Below, piece by piece: positions 45,222 to 53,809 of a stretch of 64,000 nt of DNA (the stretch's first letter is position 1; every line of letters starts with the position of its first letter). A program made the position numbers and the translations under genes. This DNA comes from Parahaliea aestuarii. Its GTDB lineage: Bacteria; Pseudomonadota; Gammaproteobacteria; Pseudomonadales; Halieaceae. The stretch lies in assembly GCF_008064635.1 (NCBI RefSeq), contig NZ_VRYZ01000009.1:124001-188000 (forward strand), in the 5' to 3' direction. Below the pieces are notes generated by a model, which had not been told where the DNA came from, did not search any database, and saw nothing but the letters and a program-made list of their open reading frames with translations.

Positions 45222-45381
45222 GATCGAATGAATTCGACCCTGCAGGGGGCTCCTTCAGGGGCGATGACCTGGCCTCCATCCCCGCGGCGGGTCGGATTCA
45301 TTCGGCCATCATCCATCGCATGGGCCTCTTCGCGTCGATAACCTGCCTTCCACGCCCATGTAGGGCCGAATTCATTCGGCC
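45222..45381. repeat. REP block right of the RAYT gene (three palindromes)
   Basis: Homologous to the left block 44420-44577, with the same order of one minus and two plus palindromes at 45222-45239, 45290-45307 and 45364-45381. The first two are slightly decayed: the first has lost a terminal base pair and its CTAC reads CTGC, and the second has GGCG in place of GTAG. The third is perfect. The intervening spacers also align. The trpE promoter begins about 50 nt further on. Confidence 0.88.
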
Positions 45382-45433
45382 ACTCCCCTGCGGGGGTGTT
45401 ATTCCGCCCCACGGATGACTCCGCCCGCGCCGG

Positions 45434-45461
45434 TTGCCACGCCGGGGACCGCATGTACAAT
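45434..45461 (+). promoter_or_regulatory. Probable sigma70 promoter for trpE
   Basis: TTGCCA (45434-45439) and TACAAT (45456-45461) are 16 nt apart, and each matches consensus at five of six positions. Transcription should start near 45468, leaving a leader of about 210 nt before the trpE ATG. It is the best promoter-like pair between the REP block and trpE. Confidence 0.6.
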
Positions 45462-45491
45462 AGGCGCTTCGTTTTACCTCTGGAGAGCGCT

Positions 45492-45578
45492 GTGCCCACA
45501 GCCCTGCGCAACGTGTCCACAGCTCAGCGTAATGTGCCAACAGCTCAGCACAATGTGCCAACAGCTCAGCACAAATAG
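45492..45578 (+). CDS. Candidate 28-residue leader peptide built of heptapeptide repeats
   Basis: A GTG at 45492 with GGAGAG 4 nt upstream opens a frame of 28 codons whose product repeats NVPTAQH (N-V-S-T-A-Q-R, N-V-P-T-A-Q-H twice), ending in TAG. It starts about 24 nt after the predicted trpE transcription start. It contains no Trp codon, so it is not a classic attenuator peptide. GCTGT/ACAGC around the start could form a hairpin that hides the GTG. It may be only a by-product of the DNA repeat; translation is unproven. Confidence 0.3.
   Translation: MPTALRNVSTAQRNVPTAQHNVPTAQHK
45510..45572 (+). repeat. 21-bp tandem repeat in the trpE leader (three units)
   Basis: Units lie at 45510-45530, 45531-45551 and 45552-45572. 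The last two are identical, the first differs at a few positions, and a decayed unit may precede them. Each of the last two can form a small RNA hairpin (TGTGC...GCACA, 10-nt loop). A 21-bp period equals two DNA turns, so bound proteins would face the same side. Confidence 0.85.
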
Positions 45579-45594
45579 CCTCGACCGCTGGTCG

Positions 45595-45624
45595 ATGCGC
45601 GAAGTCACCTGCTGGCGATGGTAG
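45595..45624 (+). promoter_or_regulatory. Candidate trp leader peptide (ends Trp-Arg-Trp)
   Basis: A nine-codon frame, M-R-E-V-T-C-W-R-W then TAG, lies 52 nt before trpE in the predicted leader transcript. Two Trp codons in nine, just before the stop, are what a transcription-attenuation leader needs. They lie in a possible hairpin (CTGGC 45612-45616 with GCCAG 45624-45628). A perfect inverted repeat TCGACC/GGTCGA (45581-45595) precedes it. Against it: the ribosome site is weak and I see no hairpin with a T-run before trpE. Attenuation of trpE is reported for Pseudomonas putida. Confidence 0.4.
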
Positions 45625-45676
45625 CCAGGGACTTTGTACGCACTGATTACGCCCATTATTTCTCCGAGGAACGTCC

Positions 45677-47170
45677 ATGACCCCCGAGGACTTTGCTGCG
45701 CTGGCAGCGCAGGACTATAACCGTATTCCCGTCAGCACCGAGGTGCTGGCCGACCTGGAAACGCCCGTCAGCACCTACCGCAAACTGGCGGAGGGTCCCT
45801 ATTCCTATTTCTTCGAATCGGTGCAGGGCGGTGAAAAATGGGGGCGCTACTCCATTATCGGCCTGCCCTGCCGCACCCTGCTCAAGGTATTCGGCTATCG
45901 CGCCGAGATCTGGGTCGACGGCGAGCTGAAAGAAAGCAGCGAGGTGTCCGACCCGCTGGCCTACGCCGAAGATTTCCAGCGGCGCTATCGCAGTGCCCCT
46001 CTCGATGGCCTGCCGGTCTTTCACGGCGGCCTGGTGGGTTATTTTGGCTACGACACCGTGCGTTACGTGGAACCGCGCCTGGCGGCCAGTACTCCGCAGG
46101 ATCGCCTGGGCACCCCGGACATTCTGCTGATGGTGTCCGAGGAGGTGCTGGTGTTCGACAACCTCGCCGGAACCATTCGCCTGATCGTCAATGCGGATCC
46201 GGCTGAAGCCGGCGCCCTGGCGCGGGCGCAAGCGCGCCTGGCGGAGCTGGTGGCTAAGCTGCCGGAGCCGATGCAACCGCTGCCGCCGGTCGATCTGCAG
46301 GCGGCGCTGGATCCGGCCCTGGAGCGGCAGGCCTCGTCGGATTTCGACTACGACAGCTATGCCGCTGCGGTGGAGAAGGTAAAGGAATACGTGCTGGCCG
46401 GCGATGTCATGCAGGTGGTGCCCTCCCAGCGCATGAGCGTTCCCTTCGCCGCTCCGCCGCTCAATCTCTACCGCGCCCTGCGCAACCTCAATCCCTCCCC
46501 GTACATGTACTTCCTCGACCTGGACGACTTCCAGATCGTCGGCTCCTCGCCGGAGATCCTGGCGCGCCTGGAGGAGGGCGAGGTCACCGTGCGCCCGATT
46601 GCCGGCACCCGTCGCCGCGGTCGCAGCGAGGAAGAGGACGCGGCCATGGAGGCGGAACTGCTGGCGGACCCGAAGGAGATCGCCGAGCACCTGATGCTGA
46701 TCGACCTCGGGCGCAACGACGTGGGCCGCATTGCCGACACGGGCAGTGTCGTCCTCACCGACAAAATGGTGGTGGAACGCTACTCCCACGTTATGCACAT
46801 TGTCTCGAACGTGACCGGTCAGCTGCAGGCGGGCAAGTCGGCCATCGATGTGCTGCGGGCGACACTGCCGGCGGGCACGCTCAGCGGCGCGCCGAAGATC
46901 CGCGCCATGGAAATCATCGACGAACTGGAGCCGGTCAAGCGCGGCGTCTACGGCGGCGCGGTGGGCTATATCTCCTGGGCCGGCGACATGGATACGGCCA
47001 TTGCCATCCGCACCGCGGTCATCAAGGACGGCCGCCTCTACGTGCAGGCGGGCGGCGGCGTGGTCGCCGATTCGGTGCCGGCGCTGGAGTGGAAAGAAAC
47101 CCACAACAAGGCCCGGGCCATGTTCCGGGCGGCGTCCATGGTGCTATCCGGAGTGCCCGGTCATGACTGA
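45677..47170 (+). CDS. trpE: Anthranilate synthase component I TrpE
   Basis: The 497-residue protein has the feedback-binding N-terminal segment ([19 protein letters not shown]), the chorismate-binding core with [20 protein letters not shown] and [12 protein letters not shown], and the late [32 protein letters not shown] and [11 protein letters not shown] motifs. With TrpG it converts chorismate and glutamine to anthranilate, the first tryptophan-specific step. GAGGA lies 7 nt upstream. The long leader suggests control by tryptophan. The next gene overlaps it by 8 nt. Confidence 0.96.
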   Translation: MTPEDFAALAAQDYNRIPVSTEVLADLETPVSTYRKLAEGPYSYFFESVQGGEKWGRYSIIGLPCRTLLKVFGYRAEIWVDGELKESSEVSDPLAYAEDFQRRYRSAPLDGLPVFHGGLVGYFGYDTVRYVEPRLAASTPQDRLGTPDILLMVSEEVLVFDNLAGTIRLIVNADPAEAGALARAQARLAELVAKLPEPMQPLPPVDLQAALDPALERQASSDFDYDSYAAAVEKVKEYVLAGDVMQVVPSQRMSVPFAAPPLNLYRALRNLNPSPYMYFLDLDDFQIVGSSPEILARLEEGEVTVRPIAGTRRRGRSEEEDAAMEAELLADPKEIAEHLMLIDLGRNDVGRIADTGSVVLTDKMVVERYSHVMHIVSNVTGQLQAGKSAIDVLRATLPAGTLSGAPKIRAMEIIDELEPVKRGVYGGAVGYISWAGDMDTAIAIRTAVIKDGRLYVQAGGGVVADSVPALEWKETHNKARAMFRAASMVLSGVPGHD

Positions 47171-48044
47171 AACCGATCAGCTGCAGCGCCTGCTGGCCGC
47201 TGTCGACAAGCCCTACGCGCTGCTGGACAGGGCGTATTTGCCACTGGATCAGGCGCAGGTCAAACGCACGCGCTGCCTGCAGTGGATCCCCCTCGAAGCG
47301 CAGCGCCGCGGCGGCAAGTACGCCTATGCGGAGTGGGCCCATGTGGTCGGTATTTTCCAGGGCCTGCTGCATGCCCACCTCCCGGTTGCCGTGGATGCGC
47401 CGCGGGTACTGGATGTGGGTTGTGGCTCGGGCCTCATGGCCATCGCCTGCGAGCCCTTTGTGGCGGGAGGCGGGCACTACACCGGCCTGGATGTCTCTGG
47501 CTCGCAGATCGAGTTCTGTCGCAATCACTACCCCCGCCAGGGTTTTGAGTTTGTGCTGCACGAGGCGGGCAATCCGTTCTACTCGCCGGAGCGGCAAGCC
47601 GGCCCGCTGCCCTGGGCGCAGGCAGATGCCAGTGTGGACATGGTCACCGCCGTCTCGGTCTGGACCCACTTCCGGGAGCAGGATGCCCGCTTTTACCTGT
47701 CGGAGGTAGCCAGGGTACTGCGTCCGGGTGGTCGCGCGCTGATCACAGTCTTCCTGCTCGACGACGCTTACGCGGCGCGGCCGGACAGCGCCGGGAGCAG
47801 TCGCTTCCACGGCACCCCGACCGAGCGCTGGTGCTTCGACCAGCCCGAGGGCGAATCGGGTGGCTGGTTCTATCCCGCCTGGGCCGATGTGCCGGAACAG
47901 GCGATTGGCGTAACCCGCGCGGCACTCGATGCACTGCTGGCGGAGTCCGGCCTGCGCCAGCTTGCCTTCTATCCCGGCAACTGGAAGGAGCGCCCGGGCG
48001 CCTTTTTCCAGGATGTGCTGGTGCTGGAGAAACATCATGACTAG
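47163..48044 (+). CDS. Class I SAM-dependent methyltransferase inserted in the trp operon
   Basis: The 293-residue protein has motif [11 protein letters not shown] (81-90), a motif II-like [16 protein letters not shown], and the [15 protein letters not shown] and [20 protein letters not shown] segments of small-molecule methyltransferases (Methyltransf_11/25). The first 75 residues are an N-terminal helical region. The substrate is unknown. The ATG lies inside the end of trpE (8-nt overlap), and trpG follows after 42 nt, so it is probably co-expressed with tryptophan synthesis genes. This gene is not part of the usual trp set. Confidence 0.85.
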   Translation: MTETDQLQRLLAAVDKPYALLDRAYLPLDQAQVKRTRCLQWIPLEAQRRGGKYAYAEWAHVVGIFQGLLHAHLPVAVDAPRVLDVGCGSGLMAIACEPFVAGGGHYTGLDVSGSQIEFCRNHYPRQGFEFVLHEAGNPFYSPERQAGPLPWAQADASVDMVTAVSVWTHFREQDARFYLSEVARVLRPGGRALITVFLLDDAYAARPDSAGSSRFHGTPTERWCFDQPEGESGGWFYPAWADVPEQAIGVTRAALDALLAESGLRQLAFYPGNWKERPGAFFQDVLVLEKHHD

Positions 48045-48086
48045 TGGGCGGGCCTACCAGAGAACAAATGCGCGGGGTGAGCGGCC

Positions 48087-48677
48087 ATGCTGTTGATGAT
48101 CGATAACTACGATTCTTTCACCTACAACGTCGTGCAGTACCTGGGCGAACTGGGCGCCGAGGTGAAGGTCGTGCGCAACGACGAAATCAGTGTGGCGGAC
48201 ATCGCGGACATGCAGCCCGAGCGGATTGTCATTTCCCCCGGTCCCTGTACGCCCAACGAAGCGGGCATTTCCATGGAGGTCATTCGCGAGTACGCCGGCA
48301 AGCTGCCGCTGCTGGGCATTTGCCTGGGTCACCAGAGCATTGGCCAGGTGTTCGGTGGCGAGGTGGTGCGGGCGCGGCAGGTGATGCACGGCAAGACCTC
48401 GCCCATCCATCACCGCGGTGAAGGGGTGTTTGCCGGCCTCAGCCGGCCCTTCGAGGCCACCCGTTACCACAGCCTGGTGGTGGCTAGAGACAGTCTGCCC
48501 GACTGCCTGGAAATCACCGCCTGGACCGAGACGGAGGATGGCCAGGTGGACGAAATCATGGGCCTGCGCCACAAAACGCTGGCGGTGGAGGGGGTGCAGT
48601 TCCACCCGGAATCCATCCTCACTGCACACGGCCACGATCTGTTGCGCAACTTCCTGGAGCAAGGGGGCACACGATGA
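48087..48677 (+). CDS. trpG: Anthranilate synthase component II TrpG (glutamine amidotransferase)
   Basis: The 196-residue class I amidotransferase starts [13 protein letters not shown] and has the catalytic triad Cys79 (GICLGHQ), His173 and Glu175 (FHPES), plus the [11 protein letters not shown] oxyanion region. It releases ammonia from glutamine for TrpE, and could also serve PabB. It overlaps trpD by 4 nt. The trpGDC arrangement is that of Pseudomonas. Confidence 0.95.
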   Translation: MLLMIDNYDSFTYNVVQYLGELGAEVKVVRNDEISVADIADMQPERIVISPGPCTPNEAGISMEVIREYAGKLPLLGICLGHQSIGQVFGGEVVRARQVMHGKTSPIHHRGEGVFAGLSRPFEATRYHSLVVARDSLPDCLEITAWTETEDGQVDEIMGLRHKTLAVEGVQFHPESILTAHGHDLLRNFLEQGGTR

Positions 48678-49717
48678 AGATTGAGCAGGCCCTGCCGCGC
48701 TGGGTAGAGCGCGAGGATATCAGCGACGAGCAGATGACAGAGGTGATGCAGCAGGTCATGTCCGGCGGCGCCACCGACGCCCAGATCGGCGCCATGCTGG
48801 TCGCCCTGCGCATGAAGGGCGAGAGCATTGGCGAGATTGCCGCGGCCGCGCGAGTGATGCGCGAGCTGGCTTTACCGGTGGTGGTATCGAAGGACTATCT
48901 GGTGGACCTTGTGGGTACCGGCGGCGATGGCGCCAACCTGTTTAACGTATCGACCGCCGCGACGTTCGTCGCCGCTGCGGGTGGCGCGCGCATGGCCAAG
49001 CACGGCAATCGCTCGGTGTCTTCCACCTCCGGCAGCTCGGATGTACTGGAGGCTCTGGGCGTGCCGCTGGACCTGACCCCGGTGCAGACCGCGCGCTGCA
49101 TCGACGAGGTGGGCATGGGCTTTATGTTTGCCCCCAATCACCACAGCGCCATGCGCCACGCCATTGGCCCGCGCAAGGAACTGGGCATGCGCACCCTGTT
49201 CAATATCCTCGGCCCGCTGACCAACCCCGCCGGTGTGCAGCGCCAGGTGCTGGGGGTGTTTACCGCGGAGCTGTGCGAGCCGCTGGCCCACGTGCTTAAA
49301 AACCTGGGCCATGTGCACGCCCTGGTGGTGCACGCCGAGGACGGCCTCGACGAGCTGTCGATCGCCGGGCCGACGCGCGTCGCGGAACTGCGCGATGGCG
49401 AGGTCGGCGTCTACACCGTCAGCCCTGAAGATGTCGGTCTGCAGACAGCGAGTCTCGACGGTCTCACAGTGGGCAGCTCGGCGGATTCGGCGGCGATTAT
49501 CCGCGCCGCTTTTACGGGCGATGGCAGCGAGCCAGCGCAGAAAGCGGCGTCACTGATTGCACTCAACGCCGGGGCGACGCTCTATGTGGCGGGGGTGGCC
49601 AGCAGCCTGAAAGAGGGCGTGACACTGGCGGAGGACCTGATCGCCAGCGGCCAGGCGGCCGAGAAACTCAAATCCTTCGTGGATTTTACCCAGATGATCA
49701 AGGCGACTTCCCCATGA
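48674..49717 (+). CDS. trpD: Anthranilate phosphoribosyltransferase TrpD
   Basis: The 347-residue protein has [67 protein letters not shown] and [12 protein letters not shown], the PRPP- and anthranilate-binding signatures of TrpD. It joins anthranilate to phosphoribosyl pyrophosphate. Both ends overlap its neighbours by 4 nt (ATGA), which shows tight translational coupling across trpG-trpD-trpC. Confidence 0.96.
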   Translation: MKIEQALPRWVEREDISDEQMTEVMQQVMSGGATDAQIGAMLVALRMKGESIGEIAAAARVMRELALPVVVSKDYLVDLVGTGGDGANLFNVSTAATFVAAAGGARMAKHGNRSVSSTSGSSDVLEALGVPLDLTPVQTARCIDEVGMGFMFAPNHHSAMRHAIGPRKELGMRTLFNILGPLTNPAGVQRQVLGVFTAELCEPLAHVLKNLGHVHALVVHAEDGLDELSIAGPTRVAELRDGEVGVYTVSPEDVGLQTASLDGLTVGSSADSAAIIRAAFTGDGSEPAQKAASLIALNAGATLYVAGVASSLKEGVTLAEDLIASGQAAEKLKSFVDFTQMIKATSP

Positions 49718-50514
49718 GCAACCAGGCCCCCACCATCCTGCGGCGCATTGTCGAACGCAAATGGGAAGAGGTGGCAGAGCGCCGCCGCACGGACAGCATT
49801 ACGTCGCTGGAAGCGCGTATCAGTGAGCAGACCCCGCCCCGGGGTTTCTCCAGTGCGCTCAGCCTTCGCGCCGCAGCCGGCGAGGCGGCGGTGATTGCCG
49901 AGGTGAAAAAGGCGTCCCCGAGCAAGGGGGTGATCCGCGCCGACTTCCGCCCGGCGGACATTGCCGCCAGCTACGCTGCCGGTGGCGCGGCCTGCCTGTC
50001 AGTGCTGACGGATATTGATTTCTTCCAGGGGGCTGACGCTTACCTGCAGCAGGCGCGCAGTGCCTGTGATCTGCCCGTAATTCGCAAGGACTTTACCGTT
50101 GACCCCTACCAGGTGGTGGAGGCGCGCGCCATCGGGGCCGACGCCATCCTGTTGATTGTCGCCTGCCTGGAGGACGCGCAAATGGCGGAACTGGCCCAGA
50201 CTGCCGCTGAGGTGGGGCTGGACGTGCTGGTGGAAGTTCACGATCGCGCCGAACTGGAGCGGGCTCTGGAGCTGGGGCTGCCGCTGGTGGGCATCAACAA
50301 CCGCGACCTGCATACCTTCGAGACGCGGCTGGAAACCACCCTGGATTTGCTGGCGCATATTCCCGCTGATCGTACGGTGGTTACCGAGAGTGGCATCCAC
50401 ACACCGGACGATGTGGCGCTGATGCGCGATAACGGTGTGAATGCTTTCCTGGTGGGCGAGGCCTTTATGCGCGCAGAGGCGCCGGGAGAGAAGCTGCGGG
50501 AGCTGTTTTTCTAG
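49714..50514 (+). CDS. trpC: Indole-3-glycerol phosphate synthase TrpC
   Basis: The 266-residue TIM barrel has [15 protein letters not shown] (catalytic Lys), [44 protein letters not shown] and [11 protein letters not shown]. It closes the indole ring from CdRP. It is monofunctional: no TrpF domain is attached. It is the last gene of the operon; 68 nt separate it from the convergent crp-like gene. Confidence 0.96.
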   Translation: MSNQAPTILRRIVERKWEEVAERRRTDSITSLEARISEQTPPRGFSSALSLRAAAGEAAVIAEVKKASPSKGVIRADFRPADIAASYAAGGAACLSVLTDIDFFQGADAYLQQARSACDLPVIRKDFTVDPYQVVEARAIGADAILLIVACLEDAQMAELAQTAAEVGLDVLVEVHDRAELERALELGLPLVGINNRDLHTFETRLETTLDLLAHIPADRTVVTESGIHTPDDVALMRDNGVNAFLVGEAFMRAEAPGEKLRELFF

Positions 50515-50582
50515 GGGTTTGTTCCGCCCCTGCGCAGCCTGCCCTCGCGGAAGTGGGAGCAGGCGGCCATCGAAAGTTGCGC

Positions 50583-51227
50583 CTAGCGCGTACCGTACAC
50601 CACCATGGTCTTGCCGGATACGGAGACCAGTCCGTCCTCTTCCAGCGTCTTCAGCACCCGCCCGGCCATTTCCCGGGAGCAGCCCACGATCTTGCCCAGT
50701 TCCTGCCGGGTAACCTTGATTTGCATGCCGTCCGGGTGGGTCATGGCATCGGGCTGTTTGCACAGGTCCAGCAGGGTGTGAGCCACCCGGCCGGAGACGT
50801 CGACAAAGGCGAGATCCTTCAGTTTGCGGGTAGTCTGGCGCAGGCGCACGCTCATCTGGCGGCCGATGGCGAACAGGATATCGGGGAACTGGCTGCGAAT
50901 CTGGTGAAAGCGTTCGTAGGAAATTTCCGCCACTTCGCACTGGCCCTTGGCGATGACCATGGCACTGCGGGTTTCCGGTTGATCCTCGAACAGCCCCATT
51001 TCACCGAAGAAATCCCCGGGATTGAGGTAGCTGACCACCATCAGGTGATCCTTGTCGTCCTCGTCCTGTACCTGAATCGAGACCGAGCCCTCAAGTATCA
51101 GGTAGAGGGAGTCGCTCAGGGCGCCCTCTTCCAGAATCACGCTTTTGTTGTTGTAGTCGTGCCGCTGACAGTGGCGCAGGAAGCTCTCCACATTGGGGAT
51201 GGCATTGACGATTTGTGGTTTTAGCAC
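50583..51227 (-). CDS. vfr: cAMP receptor protein/Vfr-type transcription regulator
   Basis: The 214-residue protein has a cyclic-nucleotide-binding domain (about 20-130) with GDFFGEMGLFEDQPETRSAMV, whose Arg-Ser match the cAMP-phosphate ligands of Crp. The C-terminal winged helix includes VTRQELGKIVGCSREMAGRVLKTLEEDG, with the Arg-Glu...Arg DNA-reading residues of Crp intact, so it should bind TGTGA-type sites. Its place between trpC and the OsmC-like gene matches vfr in Pseudomonas. Confidence 0.93.
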   Translation of the reverse strand: MLKPQIVNAIPNVESFLRHCQRHDYNNKSVILEEGALSDSLYLILEGSVSIQVQDEDDKDHLMVVSYLNPGDFFGEMGLFEDQPETRSAMVIAKGQCEVAEISYERFHQIRSQFPDILFAIGRQMSVRLRQTTRKLKDLAFVDVSGRVAHTLLDLCKQPDAMTHPDGMQIKVTRQELGKIVGCSREMAGRVLKTLEEDGLVSVSGKTMVVYGTR

Positions 51228-51350
51228 AGTGCTGGCTCCCTACCCAACGGCCTTGAAACGGCTGCTATCTTAACGCAGGCTCCGGAGTAAAAACACTCAC
51301 GCTGTGCTAAGCTGCGGCGCCCGCCGAGGGCAGTGATTGAGGAATACCCT

Positions 51351-51779
51351 ATGCAGGCAACCGTTAAGTGGATGGATGGCGCCATGTTCATTGGCGAATC
51401 CGGCAGTGGACACACCGTCGTGATGGACGGACCGGAAGATCTGGGCGGACGCAATATGGGCGTGCGGCCGATGGAAATGCTGCTGCTGGGTGTGGGTGGA
51501 TGCTCTATCTACGATGTGATCAGCATGTTGAAAAAGTCCCGCCAGAAGGTGGTGGACTGCCGCGTTGAACTGCAGGCCGAGCGCGCTGATGCTGTGCCGG
51601 CTGTATTTACCCGGATCAACCTGCACTTTGTGGTGACCGGAGAGGGCCTGAAAGAGTCCCAGGTGAAGCGCGCGGTAGAGCTGTCCGCAGAGAAGTACTG
51701 CTCTGCCTCCATCATGCTGGGCGCGGCCGGGGTGGAAATCAGCCACAGCCATGAAATCGTGGAGTTTGCCGCGGCGTGA
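51351..51779 (+). CDS. OsmC family protein (YhfA-like)
   Basis: The 142-residue protein has the OsmC fold markers RPMEMLLLGVGGCSIYDVISML (first Cys) and AVELSAEKYCSASIML (second Cys), a two-cysteine pair used by Ohr/OsmC peroxidases. It is nearer the YhfA subgroup, whose substrate is unknown. TGAGGAA lies 6 nt before the ATG at 51351. A small convergent gap of 12 nt separates it from coq7. Confidence 0.9.
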   Translation: MQATVKWMDGAMFIGESGSGHTVVMDGPEDLGGRNMGVRPMEMLLLGVGGCSIYDVISMLKKSRQKVVDCRVELQAERADAVPAVFTRINLHFVVTGEGLKESQVKRAVELSAEKYCSASIMLGAAGVEISHSHEIVEFAAA

Positions 51780-51791
51780 CCGGGTTTTAGC

Positions 51792-52442
51792 TCAAACCCA
51801 GTAGCTGCTCTTCGTCATTACCTTCGATACCAGGCTCATGGCGTCCTTCACCGGACGGGGCAGGTCGGCGCCGCCCGCCTGCAGGGCGTTGTGGCCGTGG
51901 CGCTCTTCATCTTCGAGCATCTGCTGCAGAATAAGCTGTGACTTGCGATCCGGATCGGGTAGCTGTTTCAGGTGGTCTCGCAGGTGGCGGCAGACCCGCT
52001 CCTCGGTGGCGGCGACAAAGCCCAGGCTCCATTTGTCGCCCACTGCACCGGCGGTGGCGCCCAGCACAAAAGACAGTCCGTACCAGGCCGGGTTGAGCAC
52101 GCTCGGCCGACTGTCCAGTTCCCGCAGACGCTGGTCGCACCAGGCCAGGTGATCCGCTTCTTCCCGCGCCGCTTCGCGCATTTCCTCGCGTACGTCCTGC
52201 AGCCGGGCAGTTAGCGCCTGCCCCTGGTACAGGGCCTGGGCACAGACTTCGCCGGTGTGATTGACCCGCATCAGGCCCGCCACATGAGTGCGCTGGCGCT
52301 CACTCAGGGCGGTGTCCGAGTGGCCCTCGGCGGGAGATGGGCGCGCGGACGTGCGCTTGCGCGCGGCGAGGGTCTGGAGTGCGCTGCCGGCCTCGCCGAG
52401 CAGGCGGTCGAGGGGGCTCAGTGTTCGCTTTCTGGTGGCCAA
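51792..52442 (-). CDS. coq7: Ubiquinone biosynthesis hydroxylase Coq7 (UbiF replacement)
   Basis: The 216-residue di-iron protein has the ligand sets [35 protein letters not shown] and [12 protein letters not shown]. It hydroxylates 3-demethoxyubiquinol in ubiquinone synthesis at the inner membrane. I start it at the TTG at 52442, with AGGAGG 7 nt upstream; the N-terminus [21 protein letters not shown] then lines up with Pseudomonas Coq7. An ATG at 52613 would add 57 residues that overlap purD. Confidence 0.93.
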   Translation of the reverse strand: MATRKRTLSPLDRLLGEAGSALQTLAARKRTSARPSPAEGHSDTALSERQRTHVAGLMRVNHTGEVCAQALYQGQALTARLQDVREEMREAAREEADHLAWCDQRLRELDSRPSVLNPAWYGLSFVLGATAGAVGDKWSLGFVAATEERVCRHLRDHLKQLPDPDRKSQLILQQMLEDEERHGHNALQAGGADLPRPVKDAMSLVSKVMTKSSYWV

Positions 52443-52468
52443 GGTGTGACCTCCTGCTGTGGGGCGAC

Positions 52469-53764
52469 TTACCGGTTGGCCTTGATGTGGCGGGCGACAG
52501 CGCGCCAGCCGATATCGTTGCGCTTGGTCATGCCATCCCAGCCTATTTTCTCCACCGCCTGATAGCAAGTCTGCTGGGCACTGGCGATGTCGCTGCCGAG
52601 GGCGGTAACACACAGTACCCGGCCGCCGCTGGTGACCACGTTGTTGCCCTCCAGGGCAGTGCCCGCGTGAAACACCTTGATGTTGCCGGGAAAGAAGGTG
52701 TCCAGGCCGGAAATGACTTTGCCCTTGGCGTAGCTGCCGGGGTAGCCGGCAGCGGCCAGCACCACACCGATGGCCACGCGCTCATCCCACTCCGCCCGGG
52801 CCTGATCCAGCTGGCCATCGATAGCCAGTTGGCACAGCTCCACCAGGTCGGATTTCAGGCGCATCAGGATGGGCTGGGTTTCCGGGTCGCCAAAGCGGCA
52901 GTTGTACTCGATCACCTTGGGGGCGCCATCGGCACTGATCATCAGGCCGGCGTAGAGAAAACCGGTGTAGGGGTTGCCCTCGGCGGCCATGCCGCGCACG
53001 GTGGGCAGGATGACTTCGTCGCGAATCCGCTGGAATACTGCCTTGGTCACCACGGGTGCCGGGGAATAGGCGCCCATGCCGCCGGTGTTCGGGCCGGTGT
53101 CGCCGTCGCCGATGCGCTTGTGGTCCTGGCTGGTGGCCATCGGCAGCACGTGCTGGCCGTCGACCATGACAATGAAGCTGGCTTCCTCGCCTTCGAGGAA
53201 TTCTTCGATGACAACGCGCGCACCGGCATCGCCAAAGGCGTTGCCGGACAGCATGTCAGTGACCGCGGCCTCCGCCATGGCCAGGCTGGTGGCCACCACC
53301 ACGCCCTTGCCGGCCGCCAGGCCATCGGCCTTGATGACGATGGGCGCACCCTTTTCCCGCAGGTAGTCCAGGGCCGGCTGCAACTCGGTGAAGGTCGCGT
53401 AATCAGCGGTAGGGATGTTGTGGCGGGCGAGGAAGTCCTTGGTGAAGGATTTGGAACCCTCCAGCTGGGCGGCGCCCTTGCCCGGGCCGAAGCAGCGCAG
53501 GCCGCGCTGCTGGAAGTAGTCCACGACCCCTTCTACCAGGGGTGCTTCGGGGCCAACGACGGTGAGGCCGACATCATTGTTCTCGGCGAAATCCGCCAGT
53601 GCCGGGAAGTCGAGAGGGTCGAGGTCGACGTTGCGCACGCCCCACTCCCCGGCGGTGCCGGCGTTGCCCGGCGCGACGAAAACGGTCTTGACCTGCTTTG
53701 ACTGAGAGAGCTTCCAGGCTAGCGCGTGCTCGCGTCCGCCGCTACCAATCACCAATACATTCAT
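52469..53764 (-). CDS. purD: Phosphoribosylamine-glycine ligase PurD
   Basis: The 431-residue ATP-grasp enzyme has [17 protein letters not shown] at the start, [56 protein letters not shown] and [12 protein letters not shown]. It makes glycinamide ribonucleotide in de novo purine synthesis. It follows purH by 45 nt, as in many proteobacteria, and ends 26 nt before coq7. Confidence 0.96.
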   Translation of the reverse strand: MNVLVIGSGGREHALAWKLSQSKQVKTVFVAPGNAGTAGEWGVRNVDLDPLDFPALADFAENNDVGLTVVGPEAPLVEGVVDYFQQRGLRCFGPGKGAAQLEGSKSFTKDFLARHNIPTADYATFTELQPALDYLREKGAPIVIKADGLAAGKGVVVATSLAMAEAAVTDMLSGNAFGDAGARVVIEEFLEGEEASFIVMVDGQHVLPMATSQDHKRIGDGDTGPNTGGMGAYSPAPVVTKAVFQRIRDEVILPTVRGMAAEGNPYTGFLYAGLMISADGAPKVIEYNCRFGDPETQPILMRLKSDLVELCQLAIDGQLDQARAEWDERVAIGVVLAAAGYPGSYAKGKVISGLDTFFPGNIKVFHAGTALEGNNVVTSGGRVLCVTALGSDIASAQQTCYQAVEKIGWDGMTKRNDIGWRAVARHIKANR

Positions 53765-53809
53765 TCCAGATTCAACCTTATTCCAATTCGAAGTGCTAAT
53801 GGCGCGCCA

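Noticed and set aside
45415-45624. A 69-codon frame running through the trpE leader
   Set aside because: It has no ribosome site and reads the tandem repeats out of frame. Only its last nine codons (M-R-E-V-T-C-W-R-W) look meaningful, as a leader peptide.
45622-45676. Intrinsic terminator for a trpE attenuator
   Set aside because: No GC-rich stem followed by a T-run is present before the trpE ATG, so the attenuator is left incomplete.
51782-51799. GGGTTT/AAACCC hairpin between the OsmC-like gene and coq7
   Set aside because: Only a 6-bp stem without a T-run on either side; could be chance.
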